This document shows, piece by piece, positions 25,535 to 34,250 of a stretch of DNA of 64,000 nucleotides. The stretch covers positions 124,001 to 188,000 of the forward strand of contig JBHOQS010000023.1 of NCBI GenBank assembly GCA_042408875.1. Reading direction: 5' to 3'. The stretch comes from JBHOQS01 sp042408875 (GTDB lineage Bacteria; Chloroflexota; UBA11872; JBHOQS01). Made by a program: the position numbers and the translations under genes. Every line of letters begins with the position of its first letter. Within the stretch, counting starts at the first letter, position 1. Below the pieces are notes generated by a model. The model did no database searches. It was not told where the DNA came from and saw only the letters and a list, made by a program, of their open reading frames with translations.

Positions 25535-26172
25535 CCGGCCAGCCACAGCACCGCGTTGGTGAGAAGCCGCTGCATAGCCGGGTTCTCGAAGGTGCCGGGG
25601 CCATGTCCGAGCGTGGTGTAGAACACGCGCCCGGCGCCGTAGCGATGCGTCCAGGCCATGGGGTGCTTGCGCTCCGCCCAGGTTGCCGTGGCGAGGACGT
25701 GGATCGCCGGGTCCCAGGCCGACATGTAGATCTCATCGTGAACGGTGAAGTCGGGCACACCCTGTGTGATCGGGTGCGCGGGGTCCTCGATGTGCACGGT
25801 GAACTCCAGCCCGGGCGGATGCCAGTTCGCATGTCCGCCAACCAGCCGCACGGCCTCACCACCGATCCACCAGCCGGTGCCGTGGATGCCCAGAAAGCCT
25901 TTGCCTCCACGCACGAAGGCGAACAAGCCCTCAGCCTGCGCATCCGTCAGCTCGTTGACGAACCGGCGCGTACCGTCGGGCTGACGCTCCGGGCGGGTGA
26001 ATCCAGTCCCCAGGACCACGACGTCGAACTGCGCCAGCTCCGGCGCTGCCAGGATGGCCTTCTCCTCCGTACGTGTAACCGTAATGCTGTTGTGCCGGGC
26101 AAGGAACTCCTCGATGATGGGTGCGCTTTTCTCGAAGCCATGGTTCGGCCCAGAGATAATCAGCACATTCAC
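25531..26172 (-). CDS. ThuA-like protein
   Basis: ThuA-family protein of about 213 residues (class I glutamine-amidotransferase-like fold). It shows VNVLIISGPNHGFEKS at the start, VVVLGTGFTRPERQ, GKGFLGIHGTGWW, HDEIYMSAWDP and VFYTTLGHGPG. In rhizobia ThuA acts with a Gfo/Idh/MocA protein in trehalose and 3-keto-sugar use. The start is the GTG at 26172 with GGGAGG seven to eight bases upstream; the longer open frame to 26466 runs into the promoter of the divergent icd gene and is not coding. It is convergent with an isomerase gene, sharing its stop palindrome. Confidence 0.87.
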   Translation of the reverse strand: MNVLIISGPNHGFEKSAPIIEEFLARHNSITVTRTEEKAILAAPELAQFDVVVLGTGFTRPERQPDGTRRFVNELTDAQAEGLFAFVRGGKGFLGIHGTGWWIGGEAVRLVGGHANWHPPGLEFTVHIEDPAHPITQGVPDFTVHDEIYMSAWDPAIHVLATATWAERKHPMAWTHRYGAGRVFYTTLGHGPGTFENPAMQRLLTNAVLWLAG

Positions 26173-26299
26173 GGCAACCTCCCCGTTCCTGGGTCTCGCA
26201 CTGGAGCACAGCCGCCCGCGCCGGCTTGCCAGTGCGGAGCGTATCATCGCATATTCGAGCACAGCTTGCCACCGAGCCCTACGCCGCGCGCCGTTCGGT

Positions 26300-26328
26300 T
26301 TGCGCCGCCGTCCCGGCTGCGCTACCAT
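26300..26328 (+). promoter_or_regulatory. predicted promoter of the icd-sucC pair
   Basis: TTGCGC (26300-26305), 17-base spacer, TACCAT (26323-26328). It would start transcription about 20 bases before the GTG start of the isocitrate dehydrogenase gene. Confidence 0.45.
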
Positions 26329-26355
26329 GGGGCAGTCCTGAGGAGGTGAGTTGCC

Positions 26356-27444
26356 GTGGCATATCGCATTACCTTGATCCCGGGCGACGGCACCGGCCCA
26401 GAGATCGTCGCTGCCGGCCGTCGCGTCATCGATGCCCTGGGGGTCCCGATCGAGTGGGAAGTGCACGACGCCGGTCTGGGGGTCATGGAGCAGTATGGCA
26501 CGCCGCTACCGCCACACGTGCTGGAATCGATCCGCCGTAACAAGGTGGCCTTAAAAGGCCCGATCACCACGCCGGTAGGCAAGGGCATTCGCAGTGTGAA
26601 TGTGGCGCTCCGCCAGGAGCTCAACCTCTTCGCCTGCCTGCGCCCGTGCAAGCTCTATCCTGGTGTGCCGACCCGTTTCGAGAACATCGACTTAGTGGTC
26701 GTGCGCGAGAACATGGAAGACCTCTACGCTGGCATCGAGTTCCAGCAGGGCACGCCGGAGGCCGCGCGCCTGATCGACGTGATCGCCGAGCTCTCTGGAA
26801 AGCGCATCAAGCCGGATGCCGGCATCTCCATCAAGCCAATCAGCATCGAAGGCAGCCGCCGCATCGTCCGCTGGGCCTTTGAGTACGCCCGCCGCTACGG
26901 ACGCAAGAAGGTTACGGCGGTGCACAAAGCGAATATTATGAAGTTCACCGACGGCCTGTTCCTTGCCGTGGCTGAGGAGGTGGCCCAGGAGTATCCGGAC
27001 ATCCAGTTCGATAACTGGATCGTGGATATCATGTCCCAGCATTTGGTGCGGCGTCCCAATGACTTCGATGTGCTGGTGCTGCCGAACCTGTACGGCGACA
27101 TCATCTCCGATCTGGCAGCCGGCCTGATCGGCGGGGTAGGCGTAGCACCCGGGGCTAATATCGGCGATGAGGTAGCTGTGTTCGAGCCGACCCACGGGTC
27201 GGCGCCGCGCTACGCCGGCCAGAATAAAGTGAATCCTATTGCCTTTATTCTGTCGGGCATGCTGATGCTGCGGCACATCGGCGAGCAGGAGGCAGCCGAC
27301 CGGCTGGAGCGTGCGGTGGCGGCCGTTATCGCTGAGGGCAAGTACGTCACCTACGATCTCAAGCCACGCCGCGACGATCCCACCGCAGTAGGTACCAGCG
27401 AGTGTGCCGACGCGATCATCGAGAAGATCCAGGCCGGAGTATGA
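26356..27444 (+). CDS. icd: isocitrate dehydrogenase (isocitrate/isopropylmalate dehydrogenase family)
   Basis: 362-residue beta-decarboxylating dehydrogenase. ITLIPGDGTGPEI, the substrate-binding IRSVNVALRQEL, RENMEDLYAGIE and the metal Asp in NLYGDIISDLAAGLIGG are present. The cofactor segment reads GSAPRYAGQNKVNP, with Arg-Tyr and Lys-Val like NADP-dependent enzymes, whereas NAD enzymes usually have an acidic residue there; NADP use is inferred. The start is a GTG with AGGAGG nine bases upstream. It is four bases from sucC, so two TCA-cycle steps are made from one mRNA. Confidence 0.88.
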   Translation: MAYRITLIPGDGTGPEIVAAGRRVIDALGVPIEWEVHDAGLGVMEQYGTPLPPHVLESIRRNKVALKGPITTPVGKGIRSVNVALRQELNLFACLRPCKLYPGVPTRFENIDLVVVRENMEDLYAGIEFQQGTPEAARLIDVIAELSGKRIKPDAGISIKPISIEGSRRIVRWAFEYARRYGRKKVTAVHKANIMKFTDGLFLAVAEEVAQEYPDIQFDNWIVDIMSQHLVRRPNDFDVLVLPNLYGDIISDLAAGLIGGVGVAPGANIGDEVAVFEPTHGSAPRYAGQNKVNPIAFILSGMLMLRHIGEQEAADRLERAVAAVIAEGKYVTYDLKPRRDDPTAVGTSECADAIIEKIQAGV

Positions 27445-27448
27445 GCCC

Positions 27449-28585
<1,137 letters not shown>

Positions 28586-28641
28586 GCTTCGCTTCTCGGC
28601 CCGCGTGCGGGGGTGCCGGGAGGCGCTAGAGCGCCAAGGCG

Positions 28642-29949
28642 TTACGGGAGCGTCTCCCGCAGCGCTTCAGCCAGGGCCGCTAATGCTTGATCGGCCTGCG
28701 CGCGGGTGAGCACGAGCGGTGGGGTGAGCCGCAGCACGTGGCCGGCGTGGCCACACGAGAGGATCAGCACGCCGCGCTCGAGGCAGCCCCGGCACACCGC
28801 CAGCGCGCGCTGACGATCGGGCGCGCCGTCTGCTGTACGCAGTTCTATACCGAGCATCAGGCCGCGGCCGCGCACGTCGGCCACGCCGGGATCACCGGCA
28901 GTGATGCGGCGCAGCTCCTCCAGCAGGTAGCTGCCCACCTCCGCGGCGTTCTCCACCAGATGCTCCTCGTGAAGGACTGCAAGTGTGGCGATCGCTGCGG
29001 CGCAGGAGACCGGGTTTCCGCCAAAGGTGGTGCCGTGTGCCCCCGGCGGCCATGCCTCCATCAGAGCGCGGCGGCCAGCGATAGCGCTCAAGGGCAGTCC
29101 GGAGGCGATGCCTTTTCCCAAGGCCATCAGGTCGGGTGCAATGCCCTCATGCTGGCAGGCGAACATCCTGCCGGTGCGCCCGAATCCGGTCTGGATCTCG
29201 TCGAAGATCAGCACGATGCCATGCCGGTCGCACAGCTCCCGCAGGTGTGCGAGGAACCCGAGCGGCGGTACGATGATCCCGCCTTCTCCCTGGATTGGCT
29301 CGACCAGGATGGCGGCCACCTCGCGCGGCTCGACTACCTGGTCGAACAGGCTCTGGAGCGCCGCCAGCGCGGCGTCCAGCCGCACCCTGTCTGGAGCAGT
29401 CGCACTGGGAAACGGAGCGAAGAAGATTCCGGCCGGAAGCGGCTGGTAGCCGGTGCGGTATCCTGCCTGGGAGCTGGTCGCCGCCAGCGCGCCTAGCGTG
29501 CGGCCGTGGAAGCCGCCCTGGAAGGCGAGGATCGCCGGCCGGCCAGTGGCGCGCCGGGCCAGCTTGATCGCTCCTTCGATCGCTTCGGTGCCGCTGTTGC
29601 CGAAGAAGAACATGTCTAGGCCCGACGGCAGCACCTGCGCCAGTCGCTCCGCCAGCTCTACCATCGGGCGGTAGTGCGCGGTTACCGACAGATGCATCAG
29701 CCGCTCGAGTTGCGCCTGGGCTGCCGCGACCACATGGGGGTGGCAGTGCCCGGTGTTCACCGTGGCAATGCCGGCGCCGAGGTCGAGATAGGCGCGGTCG
29801 GCAGTATAGAGGTAAACGCCTGCGGCACGCTCGACGACCAGGGGGGAATAGTAGGAGAGCACCGGTGAGAGGACACGGGCGTGGCGCTTGAGCAGGTCTC
29901 CGTCGGCCTTAACGCTGTCCGGGGGCGGAAGGTCAGCAGACACAGGCAT
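28642..29949 (-). CDS. class III aminotransferase, 4-aminobutyrate type
   Basis: PLP-dependent class III aminotransferase, 435 residues. Visible are NSGTEAIEGAIKLARRATG, FQGGFHGRTLGALAATSS, the PLP ring-contact EIQTGFGRTG, the Schiff-base lysine in LMALGKGIASGLP and GTTFGGNPVSCAAA. Pattern and length fit 4-aminobutyrate/2-oxoglutarate aminotransferases, though ornithine and other omega-amino acids are possible. The start is the ATG at 29949, with GGAG at the right distance. The aldehyde dehydrogenase at 15978-17405 could take its product, but the genes are not linked. Confidence 0.87.
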   Translation of the reverse strand: MPVSADLPPPDSVKADGDLLKRHARVLSPVLSYYSPLVVERAAGVYLYTADRAYLDLGAGIATVNTGHCHPHVVAAAQAQLERLMHLSVTAHYRPMVELAERLAQVLPSGLDMFFFGNSGTEAIEGAIKLARRATGRPAILAFQGGFHGRTLGALAATSSQAGYRTGYQPLPAGIFFAPFPSATAPDRVRLDAALAALQSLFDQVVEPREVAAILVEPIQGEGGIIVPPLGFLAHLRELCDRHGIVLIFDEIQTGFGRTGRMFACQHEGIAPDLMALGKGIASGLPLSAIAGRRALMEAWPPGAHGTTFGGNPVSCAAAIATLAVLHEEHLVENAAEVGSYLLEELRRITAGDPGVADVRGRGLMLGIELRTADGAPDRQRALAVCRGCLERGVLILSCGHAGHVLRLTPPLVLTRAQADQALAALAEALRETLP

Positions 29950-30043
29950 GCACGATCTCCTTTGATCGGTTGATCGGGACAGACGCTCACCATCGAGCGT
30001 GGTCAAGGCTCACTTTGATTTGATGATAGCACGCTGTGGGGCC

Positions 30044-30868
30044 TCACCCCGGGGCTGCTGTAAGAGAGCCTGTCGAAGCGAGCAGGTCCTGGCTCAGGAT
30101 CGTCGGGCACCAGTACTTCTCGATGTACTCGACCACCCGCGCGGTGCCTTCGTCGTGGCTGACGTAGGGCGGCATCTGCGGGTTGTACATGGCATCGGTG
30201 AGGTCACGCACCAGCACGCAGCGCACTCCCCACCTGGTCATCTGCTTGATGCCGAACGAGCGGTTCAGCACGCACATGTTGGTGTGCACGCCCATAATGA
30301 TTAGCGTGTCGATGCCGCGCTGCCGCAGAAAGCTATAGATCTCGCGGCCATCATCTGACACGACGTCGTCGCCGCAAATCGTAATAGCCGGGTGCTGCCG
30401 GGTCCATGCCTTGTACCAGGGTTTCTCGCCGGTGTCGCACCCGCCGTCAGAGGCGTCGATGGGGAGCGGTGGATCGTCCAGGGCCAGCGGCTCTGGCGGC
30501 TCTACCAGCGGGACCGCCTGGATGCGCTGGCGGTAGGGCGTACCGGCGTAGAAGTCCATCGTCTCCGACGGTGCATGAATGATCTGCATGCCGCGGCGGC
30601 GCGCCGCGCTGACGACCTGATCGATACGCGGCGCCATGGCGTTCACCCGCTCCGCTGCGCCGCGGCACCAGTGGTTGTCCCACACGTCGCAGAGGAGCAC
30701 AGCCACCCGGCTCGCCGGGACATCCTTCGGCACGATCACTACATCCCAGATGTTGCTGCCGCGAAACATCTCCACGCGGCGCTGTAGGTGGAGTCTGAGC
30801 ACCGCCGCCTGTCCGCGCACACCAGGCGCTGAGCCGGTCAGGACTGGTTCGTGCGACCTGGCATCCAT
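30044..30868 (-). CDS. isochorismatase-like cysteine hydrolase
   Basis: 274-residue isochorismatase-family hydrolase. The catalytic triad is visible: Asp in LLCDVWDNHWC (D61), Lys in EKPWYKAW and Cys in MGVHTNMCVLNRSFG. The N-terminal 40 residues and the insert around residues 120-150 are longer than in nicotinamidases. The ATG at 30868 has GGAGGAG upstream. Members hydrolyse amides or ureas (nicotinamide, biuret, carbamates). The neighbours give no clear substrate. Confidence 0.85.
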   Translation of the reverse strand: MDARSHEPVLTGSAPGVRGQAAVLRLHLQRRVEMFRGSNIWDVVIVPKDVPASRVAVLLCDVWDNHWCRGAAERVNAMAPRIDQVVSAARRRGMQIIHAPSETMDFYAGTPYRQRIQAVPLVEPPEPLALDDPPLPIDASDGGCDTGEKPWYKAWTRQHPAITICGDDVVSDDGREIYSFLRQRGIDTLIIMGVHTNMCVLNRSFGIKQMTRWGVRCVLVRDLTDAMYNPQMPPYVSHDEGTARVVEYIEKYWCPTILSQDLLASTGSLTAAPG

Positions 30869-30954
30869 CGTCGTCTCCTCCTGGTCCGGGCGTGCACCCG
30901 GGTCGGCATGTTGGCTAGGGCTGACTGACAGGGTACCTCACGCCTGTACCGTAA

Positions 30955-31866
30955 CTAGCCAGCGGCAGTCGGGGTGCGAAGTTCACTGGACAGGATGCTG
31001 ACGAGGTCGTCCAGAGTGCGGCCGCGCCGGCGCGCCTCCGGCGTCTCCTGGCCCAGTGGTGTGCGTGCCACGAAACGGTAGAGCTCAGCCGCCCCTTCGT
31101 GCATCCTGGGTGTGAGCCCCAGGGCGCCGAACGTCGCGGCGATCTCCTCCATCTCGCCGACCCAGCGGTAGGCTTTCGGCGGCATACCTGGCGCCTGGCG
31201 CTCGATCCAGCCAAGCAGGGCCGGCTGGCTTGCCTGGAGCTCGGCCCGCAGGAGCTCCCTCGGCCCCAACACCTCCGCGGCCACGAGGAGCTCGGTGGCG
31301 AGCGCCGTGAGGCCCTTGGTCAGCGCAGCGTAGCACATCTTCAGGCCCGAGGCCTGGCCAGCCTGATCACCGATCACCCGAATATCCAGGCCGTACGCTC
31401 GGAGCTGAGCGAACTCACCAGCGTGCATGCCCGAGGCATAGAAGCGCGGCCCCGGTGTGCCCGGGGCGGGCGGCCCACCGATGATCCCAGCATCAACGAA
31501 GCGAGCTCCCGCTGCCGTGACTACCTGCTCGATCTGTCGCACCGTCTGCGGAGCCACAGCGTTGCAGTCCACGTACAGCAGCGACGCTCCTGTCGCCTGG
31601 AGCGCTGTGGCGATGCGTCGAGCCAGGCCAAGCGCCTCGGCGGGCACCAAAACAGCCAACAGCACGTCTGCTTCCCGCACCAACGTCTCATCGTCGCCGG
31701 CGTCCTCGATGCCTGCCGCCGCGGCCAGCGCAGCGGTGCGCGCGCTGCGCCCGCGCAGGCAGGTCAGCACACGCAGGCCGTGCTCGCGCAGGCGGCGGCC
31801 CATGGCGTGCCCCATCTCGCCCGGGCTCATGATCCCAACCGTGCGAATGCCCTGTGCCTGGGCCAT
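30955..31866 (-). CDS. NAD(P)-dependent dehydrogenase with DUF1932-type C-terminus
   Basis: 303-residue protein related to 6-phosphogluconate/3-hydroxyisobutyrate dehydrogenases. The N-terminal Rossmann motif is VGIMSPGEMGHAMGRRL, followed by YVDCNAVAPQTV and FVDAGIIGGPPAPGTPGPRF. The central helix region GLKMCYAALTKGLTALATEL aligns with the DUF1932 (putative phosphogluconate dehydrogenase C-terminal) group. The start is the ATG at 31866 with a strong GGGAGGTAGAGGAG; the longer open frame to 31977 is unsupported. The substrate is unknown. Confidence 0.85.
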   Translation of the reverse strand: MAQAQGIRTVGIMSPGEMGHAMGRRLREHGLRVLTCLRGRSARTAALAAAAGIEDAGDDETLVREADVLLAVLVPAEALGLARRIATALQATGASLLYVDCNAVAPQTVRQIEQVVTAAGARFVDAGIIGGPPAPGTPGPRFYASGMHAGEFAQLRAYGLDIRVIGDQAGQASGLKMCYAALTKGLTALATELLVAAEVLGPRELLRAELQASQPALLGWIERQAPGMPPKAYRWVGEMEEIAATFGALGLTPRMHEGAAELYRFVARTPLGQETPEARRRGRTLDDLVSILSSELRTPTAAG

Positions 31867-32031
31867 CTCCTCTACCTCCCGGCTGCCAGCGCGCAGACGC
31901 TGTTTCACTGCATTCAGCATATGCCGCCTGCGGATGATCTGCAACCGCGGCCGTCCACGCCCACCCGGTGTGCACAACGCGCCGAAAGAACCAGGAAGGC
32001 TGCAAGTTCTGGCTATTATCTGTATACACTC

Positions 32032-32060
32032 TTGATAATCTTTTAGAAATACAGTACAAT
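32032..32060 (+). promoter_or_regulatory. promoter of the secreted protein gene
   Basis: TTGATA (32032-32037), exactly 17 bases, TACAAT (32055-32060), in an AT-rich patch. Transcription would start near 32067, giving a 5' leader of about 155 bases before the GTG at 32221. Confidence 0.7.
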
Positions 32061-32220
32061 GCGACCGTGTTGATGGAACCGGCTATTGTCCATATATACG
32101 GCTTATTTCCATACTTCCAGTGGCGGAGCGCGCTTGGTCGCGGTGAACTGCGTATTCAGCGCTGAGGTCGGCTTTTCAGCTCAGCTCGTGAGTTCAGCCT
32201 CGAGTTCAGTTTACGGAGGT

Positions 32221-32790
32221 GTGAAGTTGCGGAAGTGTCTTCTGTTCGCGCTGGCGTTGTCGTGCTGTCTCAGCGCCGGGGCAGCCTCAGCTGCAGAGGG
32301 AATTACGGTTGCGCCGTTCTCCTACGCCGCGCGCGGGCTCGGTGAGTTCACGCCAGAAAAGGGCCCTCCCGTCGTGGCACACTGGGAGCGCGTTAACGGC
32401 GACTGGCAGCTTCACCTGGCCAAGAACGTACAGACGACTGAGGTTGCCGCAGCCGGGGCGCAGATCAACGGCGCCTCTGGCCTGAGCACTACCAACCTCT
32501 CCATCGGGTTTACAGTTAAGAGCGGAGACTGTGGCGCCGGGGCTCCGCGGTTTAATGTGCGGTTCACAGATGGCACCCGTATTTTCCTCGGCTGCGCCTA
32601 TGGCAAGACAGACTCTGGAAAGGTCGTCTTCACAGCGGGCTCTACATCATACGGTGGCGTGCAGTTCCTTCCCGAGAAAACGATCGAGCACCTAGCCATC
32701 GTCTTTGATGAGCAAGGTGAGGTGTTTCTGGACGATATCTTCGTGGGGTCTTTCACAGTGGGGGCACCGAACGAGAACCGCTCTGACTAA
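32221..32790 (+). CDS. secreted protein of unknown function
   Basis: 189-residue protein with a clear Sec signal peptide: VKLRKCLL, a hydrophobic core of about 15 residues and a cleavage region GAASAAEG. The mature part is about 160 residues with alternating beta-like pattern, two cysteines in GDCGAGAPRF and FLGCAYGK that may form a disulfide, and a C-terminal LAIVFDEQGEVFLDDIFVG; it resembles a small jelly-roll in outline only. The GTG start has GGAGG three bases before it. The longer open frame to 32086 covers the leader and lacks a start signal. It is a monocistronic orphan under its own promoter. Confidence 0.78.
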   Translation: MKLRKCLLFALALSCCLSAGAASAAEGITVAPFSYAARGLGEFTPEKGPPVVAHWERVNGDWQLHLAKNVQTTEVAAAGAQINGASGLSTTNLSIGFTVKSGDCGAGAPRFNVRFTDGTRIFLGCAYGKTDSGKVVFTAGSTSYGGVQFLPEKTIEHLAIVFDEQGEVFLDDIFVGSFTVGAPNENRSD

Positions 32791-32823
32791 CGTCTTGGAA
32801 TGCCTTCGCCGCTTAACGTAACG

Positions 32824-32861
32824 CAGCAGCCCCCGCGAAACCAGTCTCGCTGGGGCTGCTG
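32824..32861. terminator. long imperfect hairpin between convergent genes
   Basis: CAGCAGCCCC (32824-32833) pairs with GGGGCTGCTG (32852-32861), with an inner GCGA/TCGC stem after one mismatch. It lies between the secreted protein gene and the convergent glycosyltransferase gene and probably ends transcription from one or both sides. No T-run follows. Confidence 0.55.
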
Positions 32862-32939
32862 AAGATGGTGCAGGAGGCCGCCCCTCGTTCCGCGAGCGCG
32901 CCCCGTGGCGGGCTGGCCCACCAGCGGCGATGCGCACAA

Positions 32940-34058
32940 CTACCTAGTCGCCTCGCGGTAGAGCGCTAGGAGTCGCTCCACAGTGGCCCCCCAGGTGTAC
33001 TCCCGGGCGCGCCGCCTGCCGTGCTCGCCCATCGCCTGGGCAAGGGCTGGATCCCCCAGCAGGCGGCAGAGCGCCGCGGCGGCCGCAGCTGGGTCACCCG
33101 GTGGCACCAGGAAGCCGTTATATCCGTCAATGATCGGCTCCTCTGCGCCGCAGCCCCGCGTGCCGATCACCGGCTTGCCACACGCGTTTGCCTCCAGGTA
33201 CATCAGGCCGAAGCCCTCAAACTGTCCCTCTGATACGATCGGGAGCTGCCAGAAAGCAACACAACGGTGGTACAGCTGCACCAGATCGTCGTCAGACACG
33301 CGCCCGGCGAAAATGATCTTCTGCTCGACTCCCAGCTCCCGCGCCAGCGCCCGCAGGCGGACTACGTAGGGCCGGTCCTCCACACCACCGGCGATGACGT
33401 AGCGCAGGGCGGGGAACCGCTGCTGGACGAGGGCAAAGGCGGGAACGCTGACATGATAGCCCTTGCGCTCTTTCAGCGCGCCCACCGACAGTACGAACGG
33501 GCCATCCGGGATGGCGCAGCAGGCCGGCCCGTTCGGTAGCTGTTCGAAGCGGGCGATGTCCACGCCGTTTGGGACCACCACTGTGCGCAAGCCGGGCAGC
33601 GCCTGCTGCATCACCTGCTCGGTGTACCGGCTGACACATACGACGTGGGTAGCCCGGCGCAGCGCCCAGCGCTGGAGCAGTCCCTGCTTGCCTGCCAGGA
33701 GCCGCGGGCCGTAGGTCCCGTGTACGGTGACGAACATGGGTGCACCGCGGGCACACAGCGCGGCCAGCGGCGCATAGGGCTCGGTCAGCGCATGCACCAC
33801 CTCGCAGCCGCGCAGAGCGCGCCACACCGCCGGTAAGTTCCGTACGGTGACCTTCAGGAGGCCGCGCGTCTCCGAGCGAAAGGACGACACGTGGACGTGC
33901 GTCGGCAGACGGGCCAGCTCTGCATCATCGCAGAGCCGCCGCGGCGAGAGCAGGCGCACCTCGACACCGAACCGGAGGAAGGCGCGGGTGATCTCTGTGG
34001 CGTAGCGGCCCCAGCCATGGGCTGGTGTGAGCTCGTCAGCGATGAGGGCGATGCGCAT
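32940..34058 (-). CDS. GT4-type glycosyltransferase
   Basis: 372-residue GT-B glycosyltransferase of family 4. Motifs: MRIALIADELTPAHGWGRYA at the start, EVVHALTEPYAPLA, FVTVHGTYGP, VVPNGVDIARF, LSVGALKERKGYHV and EGFGLMYLEANACGKPVIG with the conserved Glu pair. The ATG at 34058 has GGGAAG upstream; the open frame to 34235 runs through repeats and a hairpin and is not coding there. No other polysaccharide gene is adjacent, although two more glycosyltransferase genes lie within 10 kb. Confidence 0.88.
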   Translation of the reverse strand: MRIALIADELTPAHGWGRYATEITRAFLRFGVEVRLLSPRRLCDDAELARLPTHVHVSSFRSETRGLLKVTVRNLPAVWRALRGCEVVHALTEPYAPLAALCARGAPMFVTVHGTYGPRLLAGKQGLLQRWALRRATHVVCVSRYTEQVMQQALPGLRTVVVPNGVDIARFEQLPNGPACCAIPDGPFVLSVGALKERKGYHVSVPAFALVQQRFPALRYVIAGGVEDRPYVVRLRALARELGVEQKIIFAGRVSDDDLVQLYHRCVAFWQLPIVSEGQFEGFGLMYLEANACGKPVIGTRGCGAEEPIIDGYNGFLVPPGDPAAAAAALCRLLGDPALAQAMGEHGRRRAREYTWGATVERLLALYREATR

Positions 34059-34060
34059 GC

Positions 34061-34092
34061 TTCCCTCAATGATAAGTTCCCTCAATGATAAA
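34061..34092. repeat. 16-bp tandem duplication in an ATGATAAG-rich stretch
   Basis: TTCCCTCAATGATAAG (34061-34076) is followed by TTCCCTCAATGATAAA (34077-34092). Further AATGATAAG and GATAAGACAGC copies continue to about 34150. The duplicated unit contains the ribosome-binding site complement (GGGAA) of the glycosyltransferase gene, so that signal exists in two copies. Confidence 0.85.
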
Positions 34093-34164
34093 CAATGATA
34101 AGAATGAAAAAATGAAATGATAAGACAGCGATAAGCAATGATAAGACAGCAGTGCAGATGCGCC

Positions 34165-34196
34165 GAGTGGGGGCGAATGAGTATTCGCCCCCACTC
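34165..34196. terminator. 14-bp perfect hairpin after the PASTA kinase gene
   Basis: GAGTGGGGGCGAAT (34165-34178), loop GAGT, ATTCGCCCCCACTC (34183-34196). It is 55 bases past the kinase stop on the minus strand and should form a very stable stem. No T-run follows directly, so it is either a strong non-canonical terminator or a REP-like element that protects the 3' end. Confidence 0.6.
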
Positions 34197-34250
34197 AGGG
34201 TGCCGCACCGCCCTAGGCGACCCGTGCGGCAGCATTCCTGGCTTGTCACC

